Assembly: GCF_036785885.1 (NCBI RefSeq)
Contig: NC_092326.1
Span: 42,928,287 to 42,992,286, forward strand
Source of the DNA: Coffea arabica
Taxonomy: Eukaryota > Streptophyta > Magnoliopsida > Gentianales > Rubiaceae
DNA: 64,000 nucleotides
Direction: 5' to 3'
Part shown: in pieces, positions 25,101 through 37,157 of the stretch
How positions within the stretch are numbered: the stretch's first letter is position 1
Layout of the letters: every line of letters starts with the position of its first letter
Made by a program: the position numbers and the translations under genes
Notes under the pieces: generated by a model
What the model was told of the DNA's origin: nothing
Seen by the model: the letters and a program-made list of their open reading frames with translations, nothing else
The model's database searches: none

Positions 25101-25819
25101 GGTAAATAATACTAATAATAATTCTTCGTTTACTGCGTACTCAGAGCCGGCTGAGCTAAACTGAGGCTGGCTGATTCATGCTTTACCCCTTCAATTTTTA
25201 GCTGGTAGGAACGTTAGTTGCTGGTCTAGCCAACCTCGGAATAGGGTGGTGGATGCTGAGAAGCATCCCAAACATCTGCGACGTGGAGGCGCTTCATCCA
25301 GAGAGTCCATGGACATGCCCCAGATTCCGGTTAACCTTTGACACAACAGTGGTTTGGGGACTTATTGGACCAGAAAGACTGTTTGGACCTAAAGGTCTGT
25401 ACAGGAACATGGTATGGCTATTCCCCGTAGGAGCTCTCTTGCCACTGCCTGTATGGATTTTGAGCAGAATCTTCCCCGACAAAAAATGGATCTCTCTAAT
25501 CAACATACCGCTCATAACTTGTGGCTTTGTCGGACTTCCACCAGCGGCTCCCACCAATATTGCTAGCTGGATTGTCATGGGATTGATCTTCAACCATCTT
25601 GTGTTCAAATACAGAAAAGGATGGTGGCAGAAGTACAACTACGTTCTGTCTTCTGCGCTTGATGCTGGGACAGCTTTCATGGGCGTGCTGGTATTCTTTG
25701 CACTGCAGAATTCTGGAAAGAACCTCAAGTGGTGGGGCACCGAACCAGACCATTGTCCTTTGGCATCCTGCCCAACGGCAGCAGGGATTGTAGCTGCAGG
25801 ATGCCCAGCCTTCAAATAG
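22110..25819 (+). CDS. Oligopeptide transporter, OPT family, gene C, with a GC-AG first intron
   Basis: Six exons encode 765 residues: 22110-22682, 23593-23690, 23863-24432, 24514-24769, 24919-25101 and 25202-25819. Introns 2-5 are GT-AG. Intron 1 starts with GC: the exon ends CAG and the intron begins GCAAGC, which matches the strong consensus of GC-AG introns. No GT nearby keeps the frame, and the paralogues A and B splice at the same codon with GT. The [13 protein letters not shown] and GHYMKIPPR (KIPPR at 550-554) signatures are intact. Intron 1 also carries a (CT)n tract and a 0.67-kb inverted-repeat element. The protein is most like gene B. Function by family: proton-dependent oligopeptide or metal-chelate uptake at a membrane. 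It faces the SnRK1 beta gene tail to tail, 388 bp apart. Confidence 0.95.
22702..22724. repeat. (CT)n microsatellite in OPT-C intron 1
   Basis: A CT dinucleotide tract of about 22 bp located 20 bp after the GC donor site. Confidence 0.9.
22782..23450. mobile_element. Mutator-like non-autonomous element in OPT-C intron 1
   Basis: The left end GGGTAAATCACGCTCTACC and following 80 bp are mirrored, with mismatches, by the right end (inverse GGGTAGATTACACTTTACC). The 'cacataa/cacgtaa' and 'gatttcaaaaac-atac' blocks match in order. This terminus type is widespread in plant MULE-derived MITEs. Length is 669 bp with no coding capacity. Both flanks are T-rich, and I could not define a target duplication, so the insertion is probably old. 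Confidence 0.6.
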
Positions 25820-26207
25820 CAAAACAACACCGGAGACGTAATTCGAGCTCAAAAAGGAAATCCTTCTCCATATGTAATATTCTTTCCGATGTTTCATCGA
25901 CAATCAGCCTAAAACACTTGACCAAAATGTTTCTAACCGTAACCCTTTGGCGACATTTCGATCCATCCGGCCAGAACAAGCTCTCACTAGACAGCTGGGG
26001 AAAGAAAAATAAAGGAATACAGAGAACAAACAAATCCAAAAATTTGACACCAAAATAATTATCCCCAAGTTGAATAAATTATCAAAGTCCCTTATATTCC
26101 AAATTTCAATTAATGTTTGCTGATGGGGCTAGAAATTTTAACCTTAATACTAATATCAACTACATATAAAGACTGAAAACCATTGTCCAAACAGGTGGGC
26201 CAGATCT
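25820..26207. other. Convergent 3' intergenic gap
   Basis: The 388 bp separate the stop codons of OPT-C (plus) and the SnRK1 beta gene (minus). They must hold both 3' UTRs and polyadenylation sites. No other feature is seen. Confidence 0.7.
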
Positions 26208-29200
26208 TCATCTCTGTATGGACTTGTATAGCACTACTGTAACATATTTGGACAGGAAACGATGAGTAGAACCAAGTGCTACCACTGATGGGCTCCGACC
26301 TTTCTGCATGTAGAGATGGTTTAGCACAACATGCTGAGGCCTCGAAAAAGGAGGTGGTATCTCCATATGTGCGGATGGGACGTTAAGCAAAGTCATTTGG
26401 AGATGCGGAGGAACCAAAGGAGGCTCTTTTGCATAATCTTCAGCAACAAGTTGCAAGTTGTTGTAACTTGATTCAGGAGATTGGGGTGGTTCAAAACCAG
26501 AAATACTTTCAATATCTTCTGGAACATAATCCTATAACACATTGTACAAGTTAATACAGTCCAAAACCACAAATCATTTTCTCAACTAAGATCCCAATAA
26601 GAGGCAACTACTTTAAGATCAAGATCATCCCCATTCTTATATATGCAACTATTTCAAGATCAAGATCAACTCCATTGTTATACATGCCACTATTTCAAAA
26701 GAAAAGCACAGATAATTTCCTCAATAAAGATCCCAATAAGAAGCAACTTTTTCAAGATCAAGTTAATTCTTCAATAAGCTACTACTCAAACAGATTGAAA
26801 TTCTTCAGAAGTTAAAACATTTACAAGTATACGCTTACTTAGAACAAATATTAACATGAAATGTAGCACTGCAATCTAGACCTATAACGCATCTGCTAAA
26901 TAAAGGTCTACAACGTTATTCACCACAGCACAGAACTATTGATGCCAAGACAAAGATAATTAAACCTGAAATGGCCAAGCTAGCATTTAAGCCAGAAAAA
27001 AAATACCCCATGGTAGTTATCAAAGATGCTCAGACAAATTTCAGTACTACTTCAAGTATAAATGAAAATCATCAAAACATAAAGGTTAAACCACTTCCAA
27101 CCTAATTCCAGCACTATGTTCAGCATTTACATTACTGTCTTCTTTTTACTTGTAGCACTCAGCCAATTTTTCTTCTATCTGTCCTCATCTTTCCTTAATC
27201 CATTCCCTCTTAAAACATATTCACAAGAATATTGCCCAGGCCATACCATATTAACCTCAACAGTGAGCAAAACTGTGGCCTTTTATATCGGCAAGTTCTC
27301 TTTAACTAAAAGATCACAATCAGATAATACATCTCGTGACTCATTCGCATCCCCATTTTCTATTAGATTCTTGTCCTTTCTAAAAAATGTATCAGTTTAA
27401 TGTTCACGTGGATGGACCTTCAACATGACATTCTGATTTTTTTTCCCCTTTCTTTCCATGGACATTCATCATGCATCACATTAACTATTGCAATCTCATC
27501 GTATTCTCAATAATTGAGCACTGATGGCAAAGTCATCCACTTCTTAGCATCTACAAACCTTGAGAACTGTCATCTGAATGTTTGGGTTACTATTTTGTTG
27601 ATTGTAAAGTCTATAGATCCAGACAGAGATACTTCAAGCAATCATCTGCTAATTCATTTAATACAAGTAATTCTCCACGCTAACTTCTAAATTAGATGTG
27701 TTCTTGGCTTCGTTATAATAATAATAATTTAGAATTACATACACCATTACTGCCCAAAGAACGGGGAAAAAACAAAAAACAAAACAAAAACAAAGACCTT
27801 TCACATATGTCAAAAATCAAACCAAAACCCTTAGTGAATTTATCCTAAACCAGACATTTAACTGAAAAGGCCCAATCCTGGTAGGATAAGAAATAACAAC
27901 TATGACTTTTGCAAGATTTACACAAGATTGAAAGCACAAGGTAGACCCAAATATCCAAGAATTTCTGTCAGAAGTATTCATACCCTTGTACAGAACCACC
28001 GATCTTCAAAATCTTAACAAGTTAATATCCCAAAAATCCTAGTAAAACCCTTTTCTTATATGTACAAGTTCAAAAAATTTCTAATATATGAATTGGCAAA
28101 TGAAATCTTATTACAGCTCCATATACACCTAAATATAAGCTTTGCTGAAAAGGGTTTCCATCAACTTATGCTGAAGAGGGCCTTCCTCAAGTTTTGCTGA
28201 GGATGGGCTCTCAAAGATTAAGTTAGAATGGCCTTTCCAATCCATACTAAACATGAGAATGAATTTGATTGTATTAGAAAGGCCTTTCCATTTTAGGCCA
28301 TTCTGTCTATCAAACAAGGGTTAATGGGGATAATCTAATATTTTAACACAAATCAAATGTAGCTTGCACTAAATGTACTATGTGATGTATCCTAGGACCA
28401 AAAAAAAAAAAAATGAAAAAGAGGAGTAACAAAGAAGAATTACTTTTAACTAGTTAACTGCATCCAGTAGATTATGGACTACGGTAATGAGCCCAATCAT
28501 ACAATGAACAGACATACACCATGTTGCATCCAACTAGACAGGAATACAAAATTAAATACATACATACACAGATAAAATAGAAGTTGCACAGTTTTTACTT
28601 CAATTCAGTTAGCGTCCATCTTATACGTAAATTAGATCAAGCAAGCATGTTCTTAGGGCAAAATGTATAATAATCATGACTAGTCTTAGGTATGTTGCTC
28701 GGACTTGCCATCCAGCCCAGGCACACCAGTGTCGACATAACACAATGCGGTTGTGGGTGCAGGGTACATATCAGATACTGTCAGAAATAATTGGGTGTGT
28801 TAACTAGTGGAAATGTCACTTCATCGACAAATTTCTGATCATCCGCGCTTATGTCTTGGTCAAGGAGGAGAATGATTTGATCTACAAGATGACTGATGAG
28901 ATTGGAAGAGAATTTTTCCGCATTGGGGAAAACTAAGAATAGCTCGAATTCAGAGTTATAGTTGTACTCAACATGCTGATGCTGGACAGAGAGAAGGAGG
29001 AAAAAAGAATAGAATTTTTTGAAGTAACATGATGGTGACCTTTTAGAGATTACTAGTGCATTCATTGGATAAATAATATACACATTTTTTTATTTACTGG
29101 TTGCTAGTTGGCCACCAGAAGCCAGTCACTTTTAGGTGACTTTAACTCTTTCACCATACCACATCCTTCAAAAGAATTAATTGTATAGAACACCACTGCA

Positions 29201-32200
29201 AATGCAATGCCATTCTCCAAGATTTGTCATCATCCAGCCTTAGCTTTGATTGTGTTTAAGCATGAAATAATCTGACAATTAACATGTGCTTTTATCCTTT
29301 ATTAATTTGCAATATTATATTGAACAATAAAAATTTTTCTAGCAGGGAAGGGATGCAATTTAAGAAGCAAGGAAAGGAAAGGGGAATTTGAACTCAGAAC
29401 CTCTAAATGTAAATGAGCCTTCAAAATATTTTTCCAAAACATTTCTTTCATTAATGCAAGCCAAATTTAATCCATGTTACCATCTGATGTTTCTTCAGAA
29501 TATATCTTTTTTTACTAATGAAAGCCAAAAAACTTTTTTGCTTCTTCAGAAATTATAACTAACTAGTAGCTATTTTGATAAAATAATTAGTCATTACTCT
29601 TAAATTTATTAAACTTGGTGCCATGTCCAAGTCTTTAGACACGTGTCCCTCTATCCTAGAGTTAAACAAATTGTCACCGAGATATATACCCGTAGCTGAC
29701 GCCATACCCGAGTCCAAGCGACATATGTTTCTATATGAAATTTCTCCTACAAATATCAGTACATGCAAATGCTCGACTCTCTTAAGAGGTTCAGAGTGCT
29801 GACACGATATGGATATCACACAGATTTTGATTTTACATCTCCATAGCGTCTAGCAGGTAGAAATAATTTACAAACCATGTCCAAGCAATATCAAGATTAA
29901 GGTTATTCAATTTTTCAGGATTCCTATCTTCACTAGGAGACACAATACGCAAAAAATAAATGTTAACTTTCTTTCCATAATATGTCTCTCTGATTACTTT
30001 TTGTTTATTCTGGTCATCTTTTGGACAAGCTTTTTCATTTGAATGCTATCAAAGAGACAAATACTGTTGCTAACTGAAAACAAGTGCCATAAAGTTTCTT
30101 CATCTCAAAGACAGTCTGACATGTGCCCATTGTGTTGTATAGGGGAAGAAGGAAGAGAAAAATGCTTTAAACTTCTATTCATCAAAAAACATTGTGTAAA
30201 TTTCATGTTCCAATGCAGTAGATGTAAGATTGTCATAACTTCAAAACTTAACCACCTTCATTAAATAAACTTCACCACCTCATGAGAAAAGAGCATAATA
30301 CCATTTTGAATAATTGATTCCACACAATAACCGATTGGAGTTATAACTAATAAAAGTTAAGCACAAAAAAAAAAAGCATTAAAACTTTTACAATATAATT
30401 GATGTATGATAAGAGATCTCCAGAGTTGGGAATCATAAATTTGAACCCATAAAATTAATTCCAGCAAAATAAATCAAGGTAGAGCCACAAATTAGAACCC
30501 TGATTTTTTGTCTTATAGTATTTGAAAAATTGACAACTTCTGAACAATACAAAAGAATACCTGCAAGTCCAAAATGTTGCAAGGATTGCCTGCTTCATCA
30601 TGGATCCAAGGCATATCAGGGAGATACTTCCATTGTCCATCAACAATAAACCTATATTGGTAGACACCAGATGGCAGCACTTTCATGATTGTGAAATCTT
30701 TCCCAGATCTCTCCAAAAGTGTTCTGTCAAAACAAATAACTTTGGTTATTTTTCTCGAAGCGACTGAGCCAGAATCAGAAAATGTCATAGCATGTACCAT
30801 TGTCCTCCTCGAGATACCTTGTTTTCCAGTTGTCCCATGATCCTTCGACAGCAACTTCATTACCATCATAGCTCCATGTAATCATTGTTGGGATACCTTG
30901 TTCATAATACATATCATCATGCCCCGACATTGTTTGCATCCATGATGGACTTGGAATGTGCATCTCATCAGGTCTTTGCAGAGGAACCACTGGCATCTGA
31001 AAGCACCATCACCAAAGAGTTATAACAAAAGCCACAATAGCCTTTGACATCTATTCTATAGCAGACAGTTTACTCAGAAACAAAGAAGACAACAAAAAGG
31101 CATATTTGGCTTGGCTTGACATTGTGCACACACTAGGAAGCATGTGGACATGAAACGTTGACACTCATTTCAGAGCTAAATCAGACGGTTTCTTTTTTTC
31201 AAAACCACCGGGACCACCAGATCATTTTGGTAAACTTTAAGAGTACAAATAATATCCAACATTTCCTTTTTCTTATTTAATAATGAGACAATTTCAGGTA
31301 ACTTTGTGGATAGTAGATAATAAGTGCCAATCCTGTCAAGCTTTCTCATTTTCGGGATAGGAGTTGAAGCCCTCTCCAGTTTTTCAAAGCTTGCTAAAGC
31401 CTTTATATCTTACTTGCAATGGATAACTTTCTCCACAACTGTAGAGACGCCAACCTCCACCCGCCGCCCCCCCCCCCTCTTTTGATAGTGGGGTAAAACC
31501 ATGCCATCATACAAACAAAAATAAGAGCTCGACCAAATAACTATCCATTCATGACGAATAGTTAGACAATAAGAAAAGTCTATGCCTGGCAACAAATTCA
31601 GAGGTTCGCTTTATACAGAGATAAGCAGCAATTACGCAGAGCTAAGGAAGGCATCAGGATATACTACAGAGGTTAGGCAACAAGCCTAAGCGTTGCATTG
31701 CTCGTGGTTGAGCAGGATGCGTTTAAGCCAGCGCGTCTAGTTTCCAATCCAATGGTAAAAAGACTAGTGAGAGGGATGCTCTCAAAGCATCAGTTGTTCA
31801 AAATCCAAGGAAACGTCATTACCATTCAGAAAATTCCATTAATCCCACAGTGAGAACATGAGACAGATATAGTAGATTAAGCAACCGAACTCAGCAATTG
31901 CTGTGGTAACAATAAAATCCAAGAGAAAACGCTTTCACCACATGAACTCCACCACCAAAATTACAACTTCGATTCAGATCTACCCATGCAGTTGCAATTC
32001 GCAATAAAAAAAGAAGAAAAAAACTAGCCATTCAATTCCGCTAAACTTACTGAAATTATCACGAAAAGGAAAAAAAAATTCTAAGCAAAGATTGTTACTT
32101 TACTTAAAAAAATAAAAAGGCAGGAACTTGCCTGAGGCCTAAACATCAAAGGAGAGTGAGAAGCCCTAGGACTGGGCGGGGGGGATTGACCCATGAACTC

Positions 32201-32338
32201 TCCTACATCAGCATGATTACCATATCTACCCTCTTGAGCGGCCAAAGATTGCTGCGCACCGCCACCACCATCCTCCGCATCAAGTCCAGAAGGGCTGTTC
32301 CCATCACCACCATCCTCTCTTCCATTAACATTCCCCAT
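26208..32338 (-). CDS. SnRK1 (AMPK/SNF1-type) regulatory beta subunit, beta-2 type
   Basis: Four coding exons on the minus strand, 32338-32132, 30996-30818, 30723-30561 and 26531-26208, encode 290 residues, one more than Arabidopsis AKINbeta2. The start MGNVNG is an N-myristoylation signal (Gly2). The conserved [10 protein letters not shown] and [14 protein letters not shown] segments precede the carbohydrate-binding/AMPK-glycogen-binding domain, about residues 105-183 ([26 protein letters not shown]). The C-terminal ASC domain (about 205-290; [20 protein letters not shown], CaaX-less end VVLYKSIQR) binds the kinase alpha and gamma subunits. The complex controls energy and sugar signalling. 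Intron 1 has a GC donor (CAG then GCAAGT): the only GT within reach would break the frame, and the family aligns across the junction. Introns 2 and 3 are GT-AG. Intron 3 is about 4.0 kb, unusually long here. Confidence 0.95.
26532..30560 (-). other. 4-kb last intron of the SnRK1 beta gene
   Basis: The intron has no coding ORF I can support. It contains two imperfect copies of 'agatcccaataagaggcaact' about 140 bp apart (26588 and 26730). Two relics carrying 'gagtccaagcgacat' or 'ttgctcggacttgcca' type blocks occur near 28690 and 29710, suggesting old copies of one dispersed repeat. No intact element was identified. Confidence 0.6.
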
Positions 32339-32458
32339 TACTTTATTATAATAAATCGCTAAGAAAAAACTCTAGTAGAAATAAAAACTGAATCTTTACC
32401 AAAACCCAGAACCCCGCTTAGGATTTCATATAAAGGGGTCTTGCTTCCATAAACCGGT

Positions 32459-32468
32459 AGTATATATA
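32459..32468 (-). promoter_or_regulatory. Putative TATA box of the SnRK1 beta gene
   Basis: Read on the minus strand, TATATATAC lies about 120 bp upstream of the ATG at 32338. Position and sequence are the only support. Confidence 0.35.
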
Positions 32469-35400
32469 CTGTATATTAGCCACCCACAGAAGCAGTGCTA
32501 GTGCTGAATATCACCGCCGCGTCAGTGGTGACGGTGATACATTGATAGACCGACATAAGTTTGGAGAGTTGCGATTGACTGTGGGATGAGAAAATGGAAA
32601 GCTGTGATTTTAGAGAGTATAATGCAGCTTCTGATTGGTGGATTAATATCTTCCCTTTCGCTACTTGATTGATTTCGATGCTTGGGGTTGGGATCTTTAA
32701 TGGATTTGATCTGATTGCCGAAGAAAACTGGAGTCTTTTATTTAAGGTAAATTTTTCTTTTTTCCAAAATATCGCTTGCTTTATTTATGGTAAATGGTAC
32801 TAATAAAAGCTCTTTAGATTTTATTATAGGGGGAGGGGGAGGGGGCGCTTGATCATCAATTACTAATGATTAGTACTCCTCTGGTTTTGGAACTCGCAAA
32901 TGCAAAAGCATAATAATGCTGCTAATTATAATGCAATGGCGTAGGAGTAGGTTTCACAGTGGATGGGGGGCGGGGGTGGTGCAGCTAAAGTACAATCATA
33001 TCATATCATACGTGGATCTAATTAGGATGGTTAATGTCATCATATCAACCAAGTATTACCCGAGAGAAGGAGGACCGTGTTAAATGGATCGGAAAAGTAA
33101 ATGTAAATAAGAGATTGCGGTAAAAAAATAGTCAGCGTAACTCTTCCTTTCTTTTTTATTACACGGGTTTGTTTGGATCAAGAAAGTATTATTTGAAATA
33201 ATTATTGTAACACTTTTTGTGATATGATGTATGTGAGATAAAAAAATAATTAGAAATATAAAAATGTGGGTTGAGAAATGTGTTTCTGATGCAAGCGAAA
33301 CATTAATATTTGAGACATTTATACTATCCAAACATTCTCCTGTTATCAAGGTTCAAACAATTGTACAAATCAATTTATAAGTTGCCAAACAAGAAAAGAA
33401 ATTACAAAAAACTCACACACAATGAAATTTAATTCGCCTAATTTTGCAATTCTACCTAAAATTATAGAATCATCTTTTCTGAGAAATTGTTATTTGTGCC
33501 TTTTTCTTCCGTTCGATACAAGTCCGATGATCATTCGATCTAGTAATAGACAAATTATATATATATATATAAAATTTGTTCTAATGGGTGCTCCATAAGC
33601 ACTGAAATTTTGACAAGACTCAAGTTTTTTTTTTTTTTTTGTTAAAACTCTTTCAAAAAAAAGTTTTTTTTTTTGGTTAAAAAATGAATTAATGCTAGGG
33701 TGTTTTAGGTGAAACAAAAATACCACACTGTATTCAGCACATCATATGTTTCATGCTGTACCAACAGCAGAATAGCACTTTGTAAGGAGGCTTATTGGAA
33801 AATGGAAGCAGGATGATTACATTCTTGGAGCAATCAAGCCTTAGTTGCATCCTAGAACCTAAATGCAAGCAATCAAGCCTCTTCGATATTAATTATTACC
33901 GCTACTCATTCAGATTCAGTTGCATTATTACCGATTTACATACAGGCTTCTGCTAGGATTCTTGAGTAGGCTCCGTCCTAACGAAGCATGTCATTATTAC
34001 TCTTTTTTAAGTAATTGTACCAGTAACATATAATAGTAATAATTTGAGCGACAGCAAGCAGCAGCTGTGACTTTGCTTATCAAAAAAGTCAAGTTTGCAT
34101 TGATAAGCATAACAGTAGTGTAGTGTATTACTAATAAGCAGCCTCAGAGAAGAGAAAAAAAAAAAAAAAAGTGGGAAGGAAGAGGGGGCCGGGGGGTAGG
34201 GAATGAACGAGAATGTGGTGCTGATTGCTGGCTGGGAGGAGAGGGTGGTAGTCATTTCTTGGCTCCCAGATGATGCTTTCAAGTTCAAGTGTTGGGTTTT
34301 AAGTCTATTTCAAGAAAATAGTGGAAATGGTAGCGGAGAGGAAGAGAATTTGGTGAAGTCATTTTCTTGGGACCTCAATGAATACGATGCCCAATTTTGC
34401 ACAGGGTCCCGGTACAAAAGCGCACAAGTTTCTCCCGCATAATTCAATAATAATGTACGCTCTCTACTACTACATATATATATATTTATATGTATATTCT
34501 ATATCCCGAAAAGGGGCAAAAAAAAAAAAAAAAAAAAGGTAGTTCCATAGCTCCATTGGATCTCTGGTTCCATTGATTTGGCCTTTTATCGATGTTAGTT
34601 AACTCAATTACTAAAATCTTGTTAATTTTTTTTTTTTAAAAAAAGAGACATGTATTTAAAAAATTCTAATATAAGAAGAGTTACATTAATAACAGGCGAT
34701 GGACGACCTCTAAACTATCAAATTTCTTAGGGATGAATTAAAATTTGGAGTGCTTGTCTTTTTTATTGTTTGTTTTGCTTTTTCTTTTTTCTTTTGATGG
34801 GGGAGACAATTGGGGTGAATAAGGAAGCCTTGGATTTCCTTTTTTTTTTTTTTTTGTTAATTGGATTTCCTAATTGATTGGGAACATTTGGTGTGTGTAT
34901 ATATATATATATTCCTCAATATTCAAAGAAAACACATCTAGTTATTTTTGAAGTGGAGGGAAAAAATGGAAAAGACTGTTGTAGTAAAACTTGTTAACGC
35001 GTAAATGGGCCCGAGGCCATTCATTCGGCGAACGTGCAAAATCTTGGCTTCGCGGCATAATACACTGCGCTGATTTCTCAGAGACAAAACAGCTAACATC
35101 TACTAGGCTACATACATCCTCAACAGCACACTACAGGTGGATGTTCCTATATACATATTTTTTTTTTCCAGATGGTGTCTGTTGCCTTTCCACCATTTTT
35201 GATTTCCAGTCTTGCTATTTACGCTTTGCACTGGCACTTCCCTTCTCCTCTTTTTGCTTTTGCCCTCTGAAATTGGCTTCGGAATTGCTGCTCCTTCGTT
35301 TTCCTTATCTATTTGATTACTCTCTATGAACAATTGCAAACAATTTGCATTCACTTGTTTGGAAAGGCTTGAAATATTCTACCACCAGTCTATCAGTATA

Positions 35401-37139
35401 GTAGGAGTCTAATGTGGACATCATGATGGTTTTCAAGATTTGAGTTTTCATTTCCCTCTACTTGTTCACTTTTCCGTCTTCCTAAATAGGACCCCAGTTG
35501 AGACCTTATACTCTTGATGATGTTCGAGGAAATTCCTTATCCAAATTGTTTTAGGATGTGCACGTTGTCTCTGTTTCTTGGTTGTGCTTGTTGGATATCT
35601 GTCTATTGGAAATGTTATGGCGCAAAGTTCTTGATTTTTTTTATCGTAGCCTTGATGTTTTGAAAGCTATTCGCCTCGGTTGATTTTTGTTCACGTGTTT
35701 CCTGTGTCACTCAGTAAGAGCAGATTAACATGCGATGATGCTGCGATATTTAATTGTAATTGCAGGCTACTGAACTCCAAAAAGGGTTCTTTTCTGGCAT
35801 TTGGCTGGGAAAATTATTTGTCTTCTTTCAGTTAGTTGCTTGATATTAGCAAACTACTAGTACGAGTAGTTTAGTCTTCAATCATTTTGTGAAAGGGGCA
35901 ACAGTAGTTTGCATCTTTTTTCTTTTATAAGAAAACCTTGCATCTCATTATACGTTACCTACTCCCTCAACAAAATTAGGTTGTGGGATCTGTGCTGGGC
36001 TAACTGAAGAATAGAAAGAAGTGGTCTAGCAGGATGATGGAGTGCCCTTTGCCTGGTCAAGGGAATGAACAAAAGTATGAAGTCAAATCCTGCACTTTGT
36101 GTTCAAAGGAAACTGATAAGGGAAGAGTTGATATAGTATTCTTCGAAGAATATAGATTTGTCATCTCAGAACCATGGGAGAGATACTTTCAGTAATCGCA
36201 TAATTTTTAAATACTAATATCATGCTGCCATTCATAAGATCTTGTGATGGTAAAGTCACAGCACAACCCATCAATTACACCATTTTCCTCTTTGACCCAA
36301 GGACATGGCAATTGTTTTTGGAGGTCATTTGTACAAGTACTTGTACTATGAAAAAGCATCTAAGTCGGCTGTCCAAGTGGAAAACTGCTAAAGAAATGGC
36401 TGCTGTTGTACGGTCCCTGCTTACCCTATAACAGCTGAAGCAAATCTTCGTGACTCATGAAAAAATGTTGGATGCTTAGTGGTTTACTTCCTTTGCCTTT
36501 TCATGCATGGTCTGAGATTGAGAAATTTGGTGATTTAATATTATTGATATCTACTGCATCCTAAACGGTCTGCTTTGACATCTATGATGATTGGTTGAAA
36601 AGTATCTCAACCTACGATCGGTTCTCTCATCTGATTCTGACTTGGTGTGAAGAATGAGGAGCATGTCGGGGAAAAAACAAAAAACCAATTGTGTGTGGGA
36701 GGAGTGGGGGGATAATAGTCTTGTCATCACTTTGAGATTGCAGCATCCCTTAACTAACAGTTGAAGTGTGTTAAGTGACAGAAAATAAACATTAAGGGTA
36801 ACTGACATTACTGGTATATTTTATGGGTATATGTGATGAATCCATAAGATTAGTTTTTGTGTGAACTACTTGTGTTACTTATCGTGTTAATGGTAATCCT
36901 TTTTGTTATCTTTTTCTTCGGAGAAAGAATCAGTTTTGTTTTAGGGCAAACTTAATGTGGGAGAAACACCATCAGACAAAAAAGGGTGCTCTACTTCTAC
37001 TATAGTAAAGATTATCGTGGAGTCCATGGTAATTACTGCTATGCTACTTACTACTATAGTAAGATTTAGGAGTCCATGTGTGTTTGAACTTTGTTAATTG
37101 GCTTGATCTGAAGACTATCTGCGTCTGAAGTTTCAGTGA
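32469..37139. other. Intergenic region between SnRK1 beta promoter and mtACP coding start
   Basis: No gene is supported. The part before 35000 is AT-rich with poly-A and poly-T runs and one MITE candidate. At 35006-35011 there is TGGGCC, the site II/TCP-type motif often seen in promoters of nuclear genes for mitochondrial proteins. The stretch just after it may be the start of the mtACP transcript, with a long 5'-UTR intron ending at the AG at about 37135-37136. A minus-strand frame at 35354-35103 is Lys/Arg-rich but unrecognised. A plus frame at 34203-34442 (79 codons) is also unrecognised. Confidence 0.5.
33165..33340. mobile_element. Tourist-like MITE
   Basis: The left end GGGTTTGTTTGGATCA is mirrored by the right end CTATCCAAACATTCTCC. 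Its interior shares a long block with the element in HIPP intron 3 ('attatttgaaataatta', then 'aacactttttgtga'). The flanks show no clean duplication, and ends are set by the inverted repeat only. Confidence 0.55.
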
Positions 37140-37157
37140 ATGCCAGGTTGCTCAAAT

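Noticed and set aside
26588-26790. Possible tandem repeat in the SnRK1 beta intron
   Set aside because: There are only two imperfect copies of a 40-bp block with unequal spacing, so it is not a real array. No CRISPR-like or satellite structure exists anywhere in the window.
34203-34442. 79-codon plus frame in the region before mtACP
   Set aside because: No recognisable motif, flanked by poly-A runs and not linked to any neighbouring exon.
35103-35354. Lys/Arg-rich 83-codon minus-strand frame
   Set aside because: Composition is protein-like, but no splice partners, start context or family similarity could be found, and it lies in a probable UTR intron.
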